64,000 nucleotides of DNA from Lactarius indigo (taxonomy: Eukaryota > Basidiomycota > Agaricomycetes > Russulales > Russulaceae), in the NCBI GenBank assembly GCA_025766275.1, contig JAFKAC010000001.1, forward strand, positions 2,356,001 to 2,420,000. The letters run 5' to 3'. Every line of letters starts with the position of its first letter. The stretch's first letter is position 1. Made by a program: the position numbers and the translations under genes. Positions 32,152-44,515 of this stretch are shown here, in pieces. The notes under the pieces were generated by a model. The model saw nothing but the letters and a program-made list of their open reading frames with translations, had not been told where the DNA came from and searched no databases.

Positions 32152-34842
32152 ATGATCGCCTTTCTCCCTTTGAGGGACAACGAACAGAATACTCAGCCTG
32201 CCCTTCTCATCGCCCTTGATCGCATCGGGCCAGTGGTAAAACCAATCTCGAGTCTCCTGTTAGATACACCGTCGGACTTGTACAATTCTTATGTTCTTGT
32301 CGACAACAACACCTCTCTTGACCACGACGACCTCATATCATGCTTAGACCGTGGTGCCGACAAAATCATCTTATCCCCTGCCCATGCATCCGAGGTTATT
32401 GGTCTCGTGCCTCCAGATCGAATCCTCCTTCTATTAGACGTCGCCAATGCGAGCGCAGTCTCAGACAAAACCCGTTCTGGAGTATCCGGCGTCCTTCTCA
32501 AGTCGTCATCCCTTGAACTGGACCTCATCTCTTCTGTGTCCCACTTCTTTTCGAATTCATCGATTTACGTACTATCAACCTCACCTACTCCGCCTACCCC
32601 AGCCACTATCAGGGGACTTATTTCTGTCGGTGCTGTGCCGGTCATTCCGACTTCACAGCTAACCATTGATCCATCCAATGCCTCACAGCTAAATATCACT
32701 GACGCATTCCTTGCCCCTCTCCGCTCAGATCGTCCCGACGGTTTCTTCCCCACTGTGGTATCCTCTTTCCCTCAAGGTGGTCGCTCTCTCGGACTGGTAT
32801 ATTCCTCTCGTCAATCTATCGCCGAATCCATCTTATCGGGGAAAGGCGTTTATCACTCTCGGAAGCATGGTCTCTGGAGGAAGGGCGAGACTTCAGGCGC
32901 TACGCAGGACGTCGTCCGCATCCACCTCGACTGCGACACAGATTCTCTTGAGTTCAGCGTCATTCAACACGGCGCAGGGTTTTGTCATTTGAATCGCCCT
33001 TCGTGCTTCGGTGATTTGAACGGGGTGGCTGCGCTGGAGAGTACCTTGCAATCGCGCTTGCAATCCGCACCCGAAGGTTCCTATACGAAACGACTTTTCA
33101 ACGACCCTGACCTTCTGCGGTCGAAGATTATGGAAGAAGCCGACGAGCTTTGCAATGCCGAGACAAAGGAGCAAGTTGCCTTCGAAGCGGCGGACCTGCT
33201 CTACTTCACTTTGACTCGATGTGTCGCCACGGGTGTTGGTCTCGTTGACATTGAGCGCAACCTCGACGCCAAGGCACGCAAGGTCTCAAGAAGGCCAGGA
33301 AACGCCAAGGCAAAGTGGTCTTCAAAACCTGCGCCTACTGCCGAACCATCGGCGAAAGCGGGCCAACCATCTCCCCCCGATCTAAACAGCACCATCAGTA
33401 TGCGCAAATATACGGCCACCTCGCTCTCCCCTGACGATCGCGCCCAACTTCTTCGACGTCCCGTACTCAAGTTTGATGACATGATTACCAAGGTCAAGCC
33501 CATCGTGGATTACGTGCGCACTCGCGGAGACGCCGCGCTCTTGGAGCTGACCGCCAAATTTGACAAGGCGCGGCTCGACAGCACGGTCGTATTCCCCCCG
33601 TTTTCGCCCGAGAGCATGCAGCTCGACGAGCCAGTCCGCACCGCGATCGACGCCGCTTATGCCAACATCCGCAAGTTCCACTCGGCCCAGGCCGATGGCG
33701 ACACGCTCGTCGTCGAGACGATTCCCGGCGTCGTGTGCTCGCGCTTCGCTCGCCCCATAGCTCGTGTCGGGCTTTACGTCCCTGGGGGTACTGCGGTGCT
33801 ACCCTCGACCGCACTCATGCTCGGCATTCCGGCGCAGGTTGCAGGCTGTCGTGAGATCGTGCTCGCTACCCCCCCTCGCCCTGACGGCAGCGTCTCTCCA
33901 GAAGTGATGTATGTCGCACATCTCGTCGGTGCCTCCGCGGTCCTCAAAGCGGGGGGCGCTCAGGCGGTTGCAGCTCTTGCGTATGGCACACAGACGGTGC
34001 CAAAGGTGGACAAGATCTTCGGCCCGGGCAATCAGTGGGTGACCGCAGCCAAGATGCTCGTGCAGAACGACACGGATGCGCTAGTGGCAATTGATATGCC
34101 CGCTGGGCCGTCAGAAGTCCTTGTGAGTTTCCACATTCACCCTTGTCTGTAAGGAAAAAGAAAACGAATATGGTTTATTGGCAGGTCATCGCAGATCAAA
34201 CTTGTGAACCCGCTCATGTGGCAGCAGACTTGCTATCCCAAGCTGAGCACGGCATCGACTCCCAAGTCGTGCTCGTTTCTGTAAACCTCTCTGCGTCAGT
34301 TCTTTCGGAAATAGAGTCGCAAATCGATACACAGGCACGCGCGTTAGAGCGTGTGGACATTATCCGCCAATCCGTTGCAAAAAGCATTATCGTACAAGTG
34401 GAGGATCTAGAAGCTGCATTGGCATTCTCGAACGATTACGCCCCAGAGCATCTTATCCTGCACATCGAGAAGGCTGCGGCTGCTGTTGCACATGTGCAGA
34501 ACGCAGGAAGCGTATTCGTGGGGCCGTTCTCCCCAGAGAGGCAAGTCGATATTGTTCTCCGGTGCCTGCGCAGCACTGATGATCACTACCCTCCTGACCT
34601 GCTGCGCGGCCCATTATAGCTGCGGTGATTACGCGTCGGGCACAAACCACACACTGCCAACGAATGGCTACGCTCGCCAATTCAGCGGCGTGAACACCCT
34701 ATCCTTCCAAAAACACATCACGTCTCAAGAACTGACAGCTGACGGCCTCAAGGCACTCGGACCTGTAGTTACCACACTTGCCGACTGTGAAGGGCTGCAG
34801 GCACATGCCAATGCTGTTCGGATCCGACTCGGTTTGATATGA
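32152..34842 (+). CDS. HIS4: Histidine biosynthesis trifunctional protein
   Basis: Carries out steps 2, 3 and 10 of histidine synthesis. Three exons: 32152-34122, 34185-34540 and 34620-34842 (849 aa). The N-terminal 200 residues are the poorly conserved fungal extension; the phosphoribosyl-AMP cyclohydrolase follows ([48 protein letters not shown]), then phosphoribosyl-ATP pyrophosphohydrolase ([36 protein letters not shown]), then histidinol dehydrogenase ([93 protein letters not shown]). The second intron (34541-34619) starts GCAAGT and ends TAG: a GC-AG intron needed to join SPE to SCGDY. Convergent with PDB1; divergent from AGO-C. Its 3' end is the source of the two relics in the AGO array. 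Confidence 0.95.
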
Positions 34843-35022
34843 TTTTGTTCGGTTTCGCGGAAGAAGCGGGAAAAAGATACTCCTCGCTGTGGCACACCTT
34901 CGACCATAGAAGCCATACACCCTTGGATCACAGATTGCGCCACTGCAAGAAGTCCGCGGGGAAAAAGTCTATAGCACTGGGAATAACGCGATGTATGAAT
35001 GAGTATTGTAGAAAGATCCGAC

Positions 35023-36465
35023 TTAGTTGGTCCGGTAAAGTGCACGCTTGGCAACCTTAACGATGAGCGGGGTGTCGGGGAAGGCCAAAGCCTCGAGATT
35101 TGCAGCATACTAATGGACACAGATGTCAGTAGACAACGGTGTGCCATTATAGAGAACTTACGGGAGTAGGAACATCGGCACCAGTGACGCGCTCAACAGG
35201 TGCATCAAGGTAGTCAAAGGCTTCGCTCTCAACAATCTGTGCACAGATTTCAGAGCCTACGCCAAACGCGGGGAAGCCACCCTCGACGGTAACGAGCCTT
35301 GGAAAAATGAATTCTCGTCGAGACGCGAAGGGGGGGACTTTATGCTTACCGGTTAGTCTTCTTCACTGACTCCTTGATTGTATCGATGTCAAGAGGACGA
35401 ATGGAGCGGAGGTTGATGACCTCTGCCTTGATACCCTCTTTGGCGAGGATGTCCGCCGCTTCGAGACTGTGGGTCACCATCTTGCTGTGGGCAACAATAG
35501 TGACATCACTCCCAACACGCTCCACCTTAGCCTTCCCGATCGGAAGGAGGAAGTCATCTGACAGAGCTTCCTTCGACATGGGGAACGAGACACCGTAAAG
35601 CATTTCGTTTTCAAGGAAAACAACGGGGTTGGGGTCACGAATGGCGGCCTGAATAATACGCCACCAGATTGGCGTCTTAGACGAAGAAACAGCGCGTTAC
35701 GCACTTTGAGCAAACCTTTGCAATCCTCCGCGCTCCACGGGCTGACAACTTTAAGGCCTGGGATTTGTCCATACCACGCCGCATAATCTTGCGAGTGTTG
35801 TGCGGCAACGCCAGAAGCAGCACCGTTCGGACCGCGGAAAACAACGGGACATGGGACATTCCCACCAGACATGTAATAGGTCTTCCCGCCCGAATTAACG
35901 ATTTGGTCGATGGCTTGCATTGCAAAGTTGAAGGTCATAAACTCGCATCTTCAGTTATGTCGGTCCGCCATTAATTGTGTGAAAGCGCGAAGAAAAAGTG
36001 ACGCATACACTGGTCGCAAACCAGCCAGAGCTGCACCGACAGCGAGACCAGCGAAACCCATTTCTGTGATGGGTGTGTCGACTACACGCTTCTCACCAAA
36101 CTTGTCCAACAGGCCTTTCGTTACCTGAACGCAGTTATAAGATGCGCATACGGAGTAAGGGGTGACACTTACCTTGTATGCACCATTGTAGCGGGCGACT
36201 TCCTCACCCATGACAAAGACCGATTCGTCACGGAGCATCTCTTCCTCCATGGCTGTATTTAGCGCCTCACGAACCGTCATCTGAAAGAAAGAAAGAAAAA
36301 AAACATGAGACGGTGCGCGCCCAGCTTACAGACGAAAGTACTAACAGAGTTGCCGCCCGCTTCCGTGGCAAATGAACGGAACGCGTGCCTACGTGGAGCG
36401 ACTGATGCGCTGGCACGCAAGCTTGACAGAGTCGGTGTTAAACGGGAGAAGGCTCTCGTGGCCAT
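35023..36465 (-). CDS. PDB1: Pyruvate dehydrogenase E1 component, beta subunit (mitochondrial)
   Basis: Pairs with E1 alpha to decarboxylate pyruvate in the mitochondrial matrix. Start at 36465: [19 protein letters not shown], an Arg/Ser/Ala-rich presequence, runs to about residue 35 (RSFATEAG). Mature part: [185 protein letters not shown], and a C-terminus ending [14 protein letters not shown] with TAA at 35023-35025. About seven introns of 50-65 nt. Length and motifs are normal for the family. Divergent from the SDR gene, convergent with HIS4. Confidence 0.95.
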
Positions 36466-36644
36466 GAATTTCTTTTTTGTGTCTTTCGACGGGGAGGAAG
36501 AGGTGGAGAAGAGAGAAGGTGGATGAGCGAGAGAACCCGGTCGTGACTGTAAGCGAACGAAGCCAGAGGTCAGATTATGTAATACGTTCTGACACTATTT
36601 TTGGGGAAACACGATAGGCGATCGGTGCTTCCCCCTCAACATTT

Positions 36645-37650
36645 ATGGCTGTTGTGATAGTCACAGGCGCCTCAAGGTTGATTTCATCGCGAGAAACAAA
36701 ATCATGGCTTCTATTAGCTGATTTTTGTTCTGCCCAGGGGCATTGGCCTGGCAGCTACCTCGTTCTTACTCGAGACGTTCAACGCGACCGTTGTCGCTAT
36801 TTCACGCACACGCACTCCCGAATTGGATGTTCTGGCTACGGCGCATCCCGGGAGCTTACAGACTGTACAATGTGACATGCCAGTTACATTTCGGACGCTC
36901 GCTTCCGAGCCTCTCGCTGATAACACGCACAGAACCGACGAGCTCGCATTCACCGCGGCCATCCAATCCGTGATAGCCAAGCATGGCCACCTAGATGGGC
37001 TGATACTGAACGCTGGTACCATAGAGCCCCTGGTGCCAGTTGCTTCGGTTGACACGCCTCTGGATGCATGGCGGACGCATTTCGAGGTCAACGTGTACTC
37101 CCTCATCACTGCGCTAAAAGTAGCCGTTCCGCCTCTCAGAGACAGCCCGAAAGGGGGTAGGGTCGTCTTCGTCAGCTCGGGGGCTGCCATCGGTGGCATC
37201 GCGGGTTGGGGTCCCTACAACGCCAGCAAAGCCGCCATGAACTCTTTAAACCGGTTGGATTGCCACGGAGGAGTTGATGCATGTGCTCATACTCTATAAC
37301 CAGGACACTGGCTGAGGAAGAGAGAGGCAAGATCGTCTCCATCGCGGTTCGCCCTGGTAAAGTCGATACCAATGTTCGTTTCCTTTTTGTTCCTTGTCTC
37401 GAACCCGCGACCTCTTTTGGAGCTCACAAGAGTGTAGATGCAAGGGGAAATTCGTGAATCTGGTGGATTATACATGGCGCATGACGTCCACCAAAGCTTT
37501 ATACGCGAGAAGAGAGAGGGGTTACTTTTAAAGCCCAAGCAGCCAGGCTACGTCATAGCCGCCCTCTCTCTGCATGCTCCAGAGTCACTCTCTGGCGAGT
37601 TTGTCAGCTGGGACGATGAGAGATGTCGAGAGTTCAGGCGACACTCGTAA
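36645..37650 (+). CDS. Short-chain dehydrogenase/reductase
   Basis: Classical SDR of about 260 residues in four exons. Start ATG 36645: MAVVIVTGASRGIGLAAT, where an intron splits the TGxxxGIG cofactor motif. Then VVAISRTRTPELDVL, an acidic CDM region, LDGLILNAGT (NAG motif), FEVNVYSLI, RVVFVSSGAAIGG (catalytic Ser), GPYNASKAAMNSL (catalytic Tyr and Lys), TLAEEERGKIVSIAVRPGKVDT, and LYMAHDVHQSF near the end, with stop at 37648-37650. The Arg after TGAS and the SRT after the second strand suggest NADP(H). It resembles fungal SDRs of the yeast YIR035C/YIR036C kind; the substrate is unknown. It shares a 179-bp divergent promoter with PDB1. Confidence 0.85.
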
Positions 37651-37756
37651 GGTCACATGCTCTGCGCAAAGTAGGAAGTTGGATGCCCAAATTTGTACAC
37701 ACTGGTTAACAGAATAGGAAGATCGATTCCGTTGTCCACCTCCAGAGACCACTTCC

Positions 37757-38939
37757 ATGGACGCAAGGAACGACCGCGTCGACATTCACCACCATTTCTT
37801 TCCGTCTTCCCTTTCACGCGCCAAAGCGACGCAGTCACAAGCAGTAGGTTTTCGCACCCCTCCAGAAAATCTGCCATGGAGCGTGGATATAAGCTTGCGT
37901 GCGATGGACTCACTCGGCATCGGGCTCGCCGTATTATCACTGCCCGCGGGTGTCGCAGAGACGTTCGACGAAGCAAAAAATGCGAATAAGTTGATGCACG
38001 AAATCGTACAACAGCACAAGAACAGGTTCGCGTTTTGGGGCTGCTTGGGCGATTGGCGTGATGTGAAAGGTTAATAACATTCCTGACCCTCCAATCACTG
38101 CACCGACGGTGTTTGCTGCTTTCTAGGGGCTCTTGAACTCATCCCCTATGTTTTTGACGAGCTTGGCGCGGTGGGTGTGGCCGTTTCTTCGTCTTACGGG
38201 GACGGAAGTGAAGCCAGTGCGTTTTCGTCTTCAAACATTTACGCATCTGCCACTGCGCATAGAGTACATCGGCGATGACGATTACGATCCCATATGGTCC
38301 GCACTCGACGCACGTGGTGTGATTGTCTTCATCCATGGCACGCAAACGCCTTCCATGACCCCGATTCCGCACTCGACGCTCGGACTCCCTATCACAGCGG
38401 TAATGAACTCCAGAATGTTTTTATCGGTCCTGACCACTTCGTGGACAGGTGCCCCATGAAACGTTCAAAGCTGCGGCGCATCTCGTCGTGAGTGGCAAGA
38501 CGCGCCGCTTTTCGCAACTGGAGTTCATACTCGCCCACATGGGCGGAAGCACACTCGCGCTCATACCACGGGTCGCTGGACTTTCGTCATACATGGGTGC
38601 TCCACTGTCGGAAGAAGAAATTATTTCTGAGTTCCGGCGATACTGGTGGGACGCGGCACTGAGCGGCGGCTGCGAGGCACGTGTAGTAGAATCGTGGGGT
38701 TTGGGGGATCGTGTTTTCTGGGGAAGCGACTTTCCAGGTAAGAGTCGGACCGGTGACATAATTCAGATGGCTGACCGAGATTGTGGTCCACGGTAGCGGT
38801 TTCTCTGGACACCATCCGTTGGTTCGACGGAGACCTCGAAAAAGCGTATCAAGCCGTCCCATCAAAGCTAGAGAATGTGCGCAGGAGAAATGTTTTGCGA
38901 CTTTTTGAGTCTCGTGGTATTAGGCTGTCAGTTACTTAA
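37757..38939 (+). CDS. Amidohydrolase 2 family decarboxylase-like enzyme (ACMSD-related)
   Basis: Metal-dependent amidohydrolase of the ACMSD / 6-methylsalicylate / 5-carboxyuracil decarboxylase superfamily. Five exons by my reading, start ATG 37757. Metal-binding HxH is at the N-terminus (VDIHHHFFP), followed by ENLPWSVDISLRAMDSLGI, AVLSLPAGVAETF, FWGCLGDWRDVKG, VAVSSSYGDGKYIGDDDYDPIWSALDAR, VIVFIHGTQTP (metal or active-site His), LEFILAHMGGSTLALIPR, EFRRYWWDAALSG, RVFWGSDFP (catalytic Asp) and a C-terminal helix with NVRRRNVLRLFE, stop 38937-38939. No signal peptide. Many fungal genomes have several such enzymes acting on aromatic acids; which acid is used here cannot be told. It lies just downstream of the SDR gene on the same strand, but a shared pathway is only a guess. 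Confidence 0.8.
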
Positions 38940-39145
38940 TCTGTGCCCTCGGTCGAGAGTATACAATGTATCTAGTGTGTCTCTGGTAGCAGCTATGCAA
39001 CGTACTCTCTAAAAATTATACGTCATTGGGGGTATTATCCTATGGCCTACAGACTTTCCGACAAAGCAATTGCGGCAGAATTAAAAAAAAAAGTGAGAAT
39101 ACGGCGAGTGCAAAGCAGCACACCAACACACAAAAATCGAGATGA

Positions 39146-41029
39146 CTAGTATTGCTCGGGTTCTCTGAGCCATGCTATAAGCTCATTGAACCCTTCGGTA
39201 CCGGGAATAAGTGCCAGTCCATGTTGACCTTTGGAATTGTAATAAAGCCCTTTACGGACGCCGTGAGATCGCAAATACTTCTTGATGCGCTATACAAATG
39301 GTCACCTTCTCTGCAACGGGTGAGACTATTGAGAACTTACAGGGGCGCAATAAACCAAATCGTCGTGTGCTACGATGAACTTATTCCTTGCGGGGTCACG
39401 GGCGTGCGGAATTTCTTCAAAGAACAATGTGTTCGCCGTCCAGTCAAACTGCCGTTGAAGCAAGTTCGAAATGCCGATCTCGGTGCTAACAAAGTAGTTC
39501 ATAAAGAGCCGAAGTCCCTACAAAGAGACGAAACACGCGTTAACTTGGAGCGGTAAGTAGAACAAAGGGTGATGTACTCACGTTCGTGGCAGGGTTGTAA
39601 AGGAACTTGAGACATAGATCTTTTTAGAGTCACACGTGAATACGGGATCCAATAGCGAAGGTGTAATAAACAATAATGACATACCGCCTTCCCAGCCGCA
39701 GAATGTAACAGGATCGATGAACAACGATCGTGCGACAAGATCCGGAGCATCTTTGAGGAACCAAGCGTGGACATATGAACCATTGGAGTGGCTTGCTACT
39801 GTGATACCCTTCGGTTTCCGTCCGTTGGATACCCCATTTCGAGAATCAGAGGGATTCGGAACCCATCCGAAGTCGACGAGTAATTGGCGCATGACAGTCA
39901 TTGTCTCCTTTCGGTTCTTGGGGGCGAGGAAGCGAGGGTGGAATATTTGCTGACTGATGTGGGGTTGCAAGAGAACGAATAGTGGGCGATCCGGCACCCG
40001 GGTGAGGAAGCCGTAGATAATTGTGCTGTACTGAGGTAGCCCAACGCCCAAGCCGTAGGCAAATACAATTGGTGTGGGGTCCTTGCACGCGTCCCAGGTT
40101 GGTGGGACGCGCACGAGATAGTCGATCCCGTGGCGTGTACCGAGGGTCATGCCCCCAACATGAATAAGTAATTGCTTCATGGCAAAGTCACCGAAGGCAA
40201 CGACAAGGTAATAAATAAGTGGGCGCCACCAGACACTGACAGGATCGAGAGTAAGAAGTCTTGGTTGTGCATTGGGGTTGGAACCTTCAGGAATCGTAGT
40301 GCCCGTCCGCTTTTCGATCAAGTCAAGACAATCAAGTAAAACCTTGAGGTTCTTGGGTGGAATCTTGTCGAACTCAGGAATGTGCTCGTAGAAGAGAGAC
40401 CAGTAAAGCCAGGCACACATCTCTTTCCTCCGGACTTGCGACCAGGGGACGCCTCCAAACCTATTGGAGATAACATTTGTAATTAGTCGTCCACCATGGG
40501 GTTTGGGTGGGTTCGGGACGCACCAGTTCCGGAACTGATTTTGAAAGTCAACGGCGCGGGGGTCCGTGGGACTGAGCGCTTCAACGGCTTCAGCAGGGCT
40601 ACCTGGACGAGATTCATTGAGAGTCTCTTCGTCATATTCGGCGAAATCTGCGAGACCGGTTTGCGCTATACGCTCAAAAGCCAGGGTGAGCTCCTCTATG
40701 TTTCCTGGAGGAATTGGGCAGGGGCCATTGACGAATTTATATAGCGTGTGGTGGTATATTGAAAAGAGAACCTGGACCGGTGATCAGATCAGACGGTGGG
40801 AGGGAAGCGGATGGAGGGGCTAACGCACCTCTGCGAGAGCATATGTGAAGAGCGCCTTTCCATGCCATGAGAGAGTCCAAATGCCGCCTCCTTTCAGCTC
40901 GTAGAGTACAAATGCCCATGAGAACAGAGGGATCGACCAGAGAGGAAAGACGAGGACGGCGAGGACAAGATAGTAAGTCAGGTCACGAGACGGGGGACGG
41001 ATAGGCTGTTCTGAGATTGGCAGAGCCAT
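39146..41029 (-). CDS. Membrane-anchored alpha/beta hydrolase
   Basis: Protein of the alpha/beta-hydrolase superfamily with an N-terminal membrane helix. Start at 41029 (MALPISEQPIRPPSRD), then YYLVLAVLVFPLWSIPLFSWAFVLY as a single hydrophobic anchor, a region with GPCPIPPGNIEEL and LADFAEYDEETLNESRPGS, MCAWLYWSLFYEHIPEFDKIPP, FGDFAMKQLLIHVGGMTLG, TPIVFAYGLGVGLPQYSTIIYG, PLFVLLQPHISQQIFHPRFL, a nucleophile elbow SHSNGSYVHAW, LFIDPVTFCGWEGG, LFMNYFVSTEIGI, EEIPHARDPARNKFIVAHDD, and a final exon with HGLALIPGTEGF. The elbow Ser, the Asp after LFI and a late His (HDD or QHG) could form a triad. Similar fungal proteins are widespread and uncharacterised. Stop TAG 39146-39148. Divergent from IDH1. 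Confidence 0.75.
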
Positions 41030-41255
41030 TGAAAGAAGGGATCGAGCATTTGGGGATCCATGCCTTGGACTAGAAATACTCTCATGCCCATGTTCAAAGC
41101 GTAGCGCGCGCTCAAAGCAATCATGTGAAAACCGCACTGGAATCCACAATACAGTCCCGTCCCACCACACCGATATCCCCAACGGGTTTTTATATTATTT
41201 ATTTTTTATCTTTATTTCGTCTTCTTCACTTATCCTCCGCTTAATCTTAACGTCG

Positions 41256-42792
41256 ATGCTCATGTCCTTCAACACCGCAAAGCGTTCTGTCGCCTCTCAA
41301 TTGTATGCGTGCTCTCGCTATCCATCTCTGAGGGCTGCCTCGACACTGTCTGCTGGTTTTCCGAAAGTTGCGGAAAGGGTACGTATCCACCCCGACGCGT
41401 GAGTAATATTCCCTCATAGCCTTCTTTCTAGCTCCCAACTAAGTATGGCGGCGTGTACACCGTGAGTTCTGCCTCCGTCCTCGTGTCTCAGTTCCTCATC
41501 CTGCTCAGGTGACCCTTATTCCAGGTGATGGTATTGGTCAAGAAATCACAGAGTCCGTCAAAGAGATCTTCGAGTCGGTCAACGCGCCCATAGAATGGGA
41601 ACAGTACGATGTTTCGGGCATGTCCTCCTCTGGTGAAGCTCTCTTTAAGCAGGCTATGGAGAGCCTGAAGCGCAATAAAGTTGGGCTCAAGGGTTTGTCT
41701 TTTGCTCATCTATACACTCTCCTCTGTGCATCCAACTGATGTCCCCAAGGCATCCTCTTTACTCCGATCTCAAAGTCCGGCCACATCTCCTGGAATGTGG
41801 CCATGCGTCAACAACTTGATATTTACGCTTCTGTAGTCTTGTGCAAGTCACTCCCAGGCGTTCCCACTCGCCACTCCGATGTCGACTTTGCTCTTATCCG
41901 TGAGAACACCGAGGGCGAGTACTCCGGCCTTGAACACCAGAGTTATCCTGGTGTCGTTGAGTCCCTGAAAGTGTCCACGCGCGCCAAAGCAGAACGCATC
42001 TCACGCTTCGCTTTCGACTTTGCCCTTAGGAATAATCGCAAGGTGCGTCGGGGTCGGGGTTTCACATGTCCAACGTTTGCTTATTGAGTTGCCACATTTC
42101 AGAAAGTGACCTGCGTCCACAAGGCAAACATCATGAAACTCGGAGATGGTCTCTTCCTCAACACCTTCCGTCGTGTCGCTGAGGAATACAGGTCGTCTGG
42201 CATCGAGTTCAACGATATGATTGTCGACAACACGTCCATGCAGCTCGTCGCAAAGCCCACGCAATTTGATGTCATGGTCATGCCTAACTTGTACGGTGCG
42301 ATCGTCTCAAACATTGGTGCTGCCCTGGTCGGTGGTCCTGGCGTAGTCCCAGGCTGCAACGTTGGCCGTGTAAGCACACAAATGACGGGCTTTCAATGGC
42401 CATGATTGGTTGACTCCTCCGTGCAAAGGACTACGCACTCTTTGAGCCCGGATGCCGTCACGTTGCAAAAGACATCATGGGTCAAGATCGGGCAAACCCG
42501 GCTGCGATGATTCTTTCCGCAACCATGATGCTCCGGCATCTCGGGTCTGTGATCTTAATTTCATAGCGACCCTGCTCTAATTATTCCTCCCGGTCTCAGC
42601 CTTGATCACATTGCCAACAACATTGCCTCTGCAACCTTCCAGGTCCTCAACGCCGGTAGGGTCAAAACGGCTGACATGGGAGGTAAGTCATGACCAATGG
42701 GTACTTTGAGCAAGGCGCCTGATTCGTCTTCCCGGCTAGGTTCTTCGACCACGCATGAATTCACGGCCGCAGTCATTAAGAACCTCGAATAA
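41256..42792 (+). CDS. IDH1: Isocitrate dehydrogenase [NAD], subunit 1, mitochondrial
   Basis: TCA-cycle enzyme subunit; subunit 1 is the regulatory subunit of the hetero-octamer. In-frame ATGs at 41256 and 41262; the presequence [26 protein letters not shown] is Ser/Arg-rich. Mature motifs: [186 protein letters not shown] and [15 protein letters not shown]. The Asn-Thr-Ser-Met (rather than DNxCM/Q..) and VMPNLYG with GPGVVPG support the IDH1 rather than IDH2 assignment. Seven or eight exons, introns of about 50-60 nt, stop 42790-42792. Confidence 0.93.
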
Positions 42793-42938
42793 ATCGTGTA
42801 CTGCGTTGGCGACAACAATAGAGCAAGGATCTGGGACGGGCCACGGACCAAAAACTATTGTTCTGTTCTTAGGGATACACTAGTGTAGACATTACATATA
42901 CCGCTAGACCTGTTACCGACACAACCTGATCGATGGCG

Positions 42939-44329
42939 TTATGGCAGAGCGCCGAGCTCTTCAATGGTGAACTCGTCGAAGAGTGCATCAACCGGGTCTT
43001 CGGACTCTAGATGGCCATCTGATTCGCCGCCCAACGCATGCTGTGTAAGCTGACGACCATCTGAAACTTCGTACTTCACGACGGTCTGGCTATCAACCTC
43101 GGTCACTCCAGTCGCGATACCGGGATCCCCAGGACCCTCTGTTTTTGTCTTCCTGAGTGCAAGTATGACCTCGCACCTCAGCTCACCGCGCTTACCCCAA
43201 CCGGTCACCTCGGGCCGAAAATCGGCATAGAGTGCAAATCCTACGCGGTTCAGTTCCACCGGATCATTGTAGCTCTCTGCGAGGAGGCGCATTGCCCCCA
43301 GTACCGCCGGTGCGGTCTGCCGTAGTGCACGCGTAATGTAGCCGTAAGCTGCGCCGGGTGCGCTGCCGCTGCCGTCACTGTCCTCGGTGGTGAATGCGCG
43401 CCATGCACCGGACGCATTACGATAGAGCGGGACACGCCTGCCGAGGATGTCGACGTACGGCTGTGTTCCGCCGGCATGGCCGGTTTTGAGATCCGCTTCG
43501 CGCTTCTTGTCGTAGACGCCGATTGAGACGCCCTTGCTGATCGCGTTCATTTCTGTGTACACCGACGCTGTGAAACGGGCATGATCGATGAACAAGGAGG
43601 GTGTGGGAATGGAGTGGCTTGGATACCGATACTCAGCGCTTCCTCACGCGAAAAGCCAAGGCGCTCGGCAACGACGCAGGCCCACGCCATCATAACCGGT
43701 GCACGGTTCACGACGGCAGATTTGTGCTTGAGCGCGTCTTGGTCGAGCAGCTCGTGAAAATCGAGACTGCCGAGTGTGGCGCCTTCCTCCGTGGGTGGAC
43801 CAGGCAAGAATTCGTTCCTTTCGAGACGCGAGGCGTCACGTTTGCGGCGTTTCTTTGGTGGCGGTGCCTTTTCCACATAGGCTCAGTCCCAGCCCGTTCG
43901 TATATTTGATGGACGGTTACCATTGAGAGCTCTCCATTCTTCAGAAGCGGTGTAGATGTCCTCTCATCTCGAGCTGAGGGCTCGATGGCATCTGCTGTGC
44001 TGCGCTTCTTGGCCTCTCGTCGCTTTGCATTTGTGATGGCGACTGCACGAAAGCCCGCAGCATTGAACGCGGATAGCACAAGCGCACGATCGTCCTTATC
44101 CGAGAGACCGAGAGATCCAAGTTTCGAGTCTGTGAGTTCACCTAGACGTGCTGGTGTATTGAATTCCTTGTAACTGATGAGATAAGTATCCTGTCAGTGG
44201 ACTCTACACCGAACAAACACGAATACGAAACATTTTTCCTGCCGCTGTCATGGCACGCGATACGGGAAGACCCCTCGAGGTTAAAACTTGGAGAAAAGCT
44301 TGAAGGGACAGTCTTTGGTTGTCTGGCAT
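42939..44329 (-). CDS. Conserved fungal protein of unknown function
   Basis: I do not know a function. Start at 44329: MPDNQRLSLQAFLQVLTSRG, LPVSRAMTAAGK, then after an intron IYKEFNTPARLGELTDSKL and DKDDRALVLSAFNAAGFRA, a small helical repeat-like module. A basic, low-complexity linker (KRREAKKRS, KKRRKRD) is a likely nuclear localisation signal. The C-terminal half is the best conserved: VVNRAPVMMAWACVVAERLGFSREEAL, SVYTEMNAISKGVSIGVYD, QPYVDILGRRVPLYR, YGYITRALRQTAPAVLGAMRLLAESY, VGFALYADFRPEVTGWGKRGE. It ends in an acidic tail (DALFDEFTIEELGALP). The predicted nuclear signal and the fold pattern suggest a nuclear role, but this is inference. About four exons; convergent with IDH1 and 186 bp downstream of glutamine synthetase on the same strand. 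Confidence 0.75.
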
Positions 44330-44515
44330 CATCGGATTGCGCTCTTGATAAGCCTGTACATGGGTTTTCGATGGTTTCAGCTTTCATATAGGAGGATCAC
44401 TTGGTCGGACGAGTCATGCTCTCTGATGTCACGTGTCACAGATTATCTATTTACATCTGTATCTACTGCTTTTATTCACAACTCCCAAATAAATTTGGAC
44501 TCAGCAAGGAACCAT

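Noticed and set aside
33494..33814. Minus-strand Arg-rich frames inside HIS4
   Set aside because: Antisense shadows in a GC-rich coding exon.
39152..39556. 134-codon plus-strand frame near the end of the alpha/beta hydrolase
   Set aside because: It is antisense to the last exons of the hydrolase (NYFVSTEIGISNLLQ and following), which make family sense on the minus strand.
44197..44391. 64-codon plus-strand frame beginning MDSTPNKHEYETFF
   Set aside because: Antisense to the first exon of the conserved unknown gene (MPDNQRLSLQAFLQ...), which splices in phase into the next exon.
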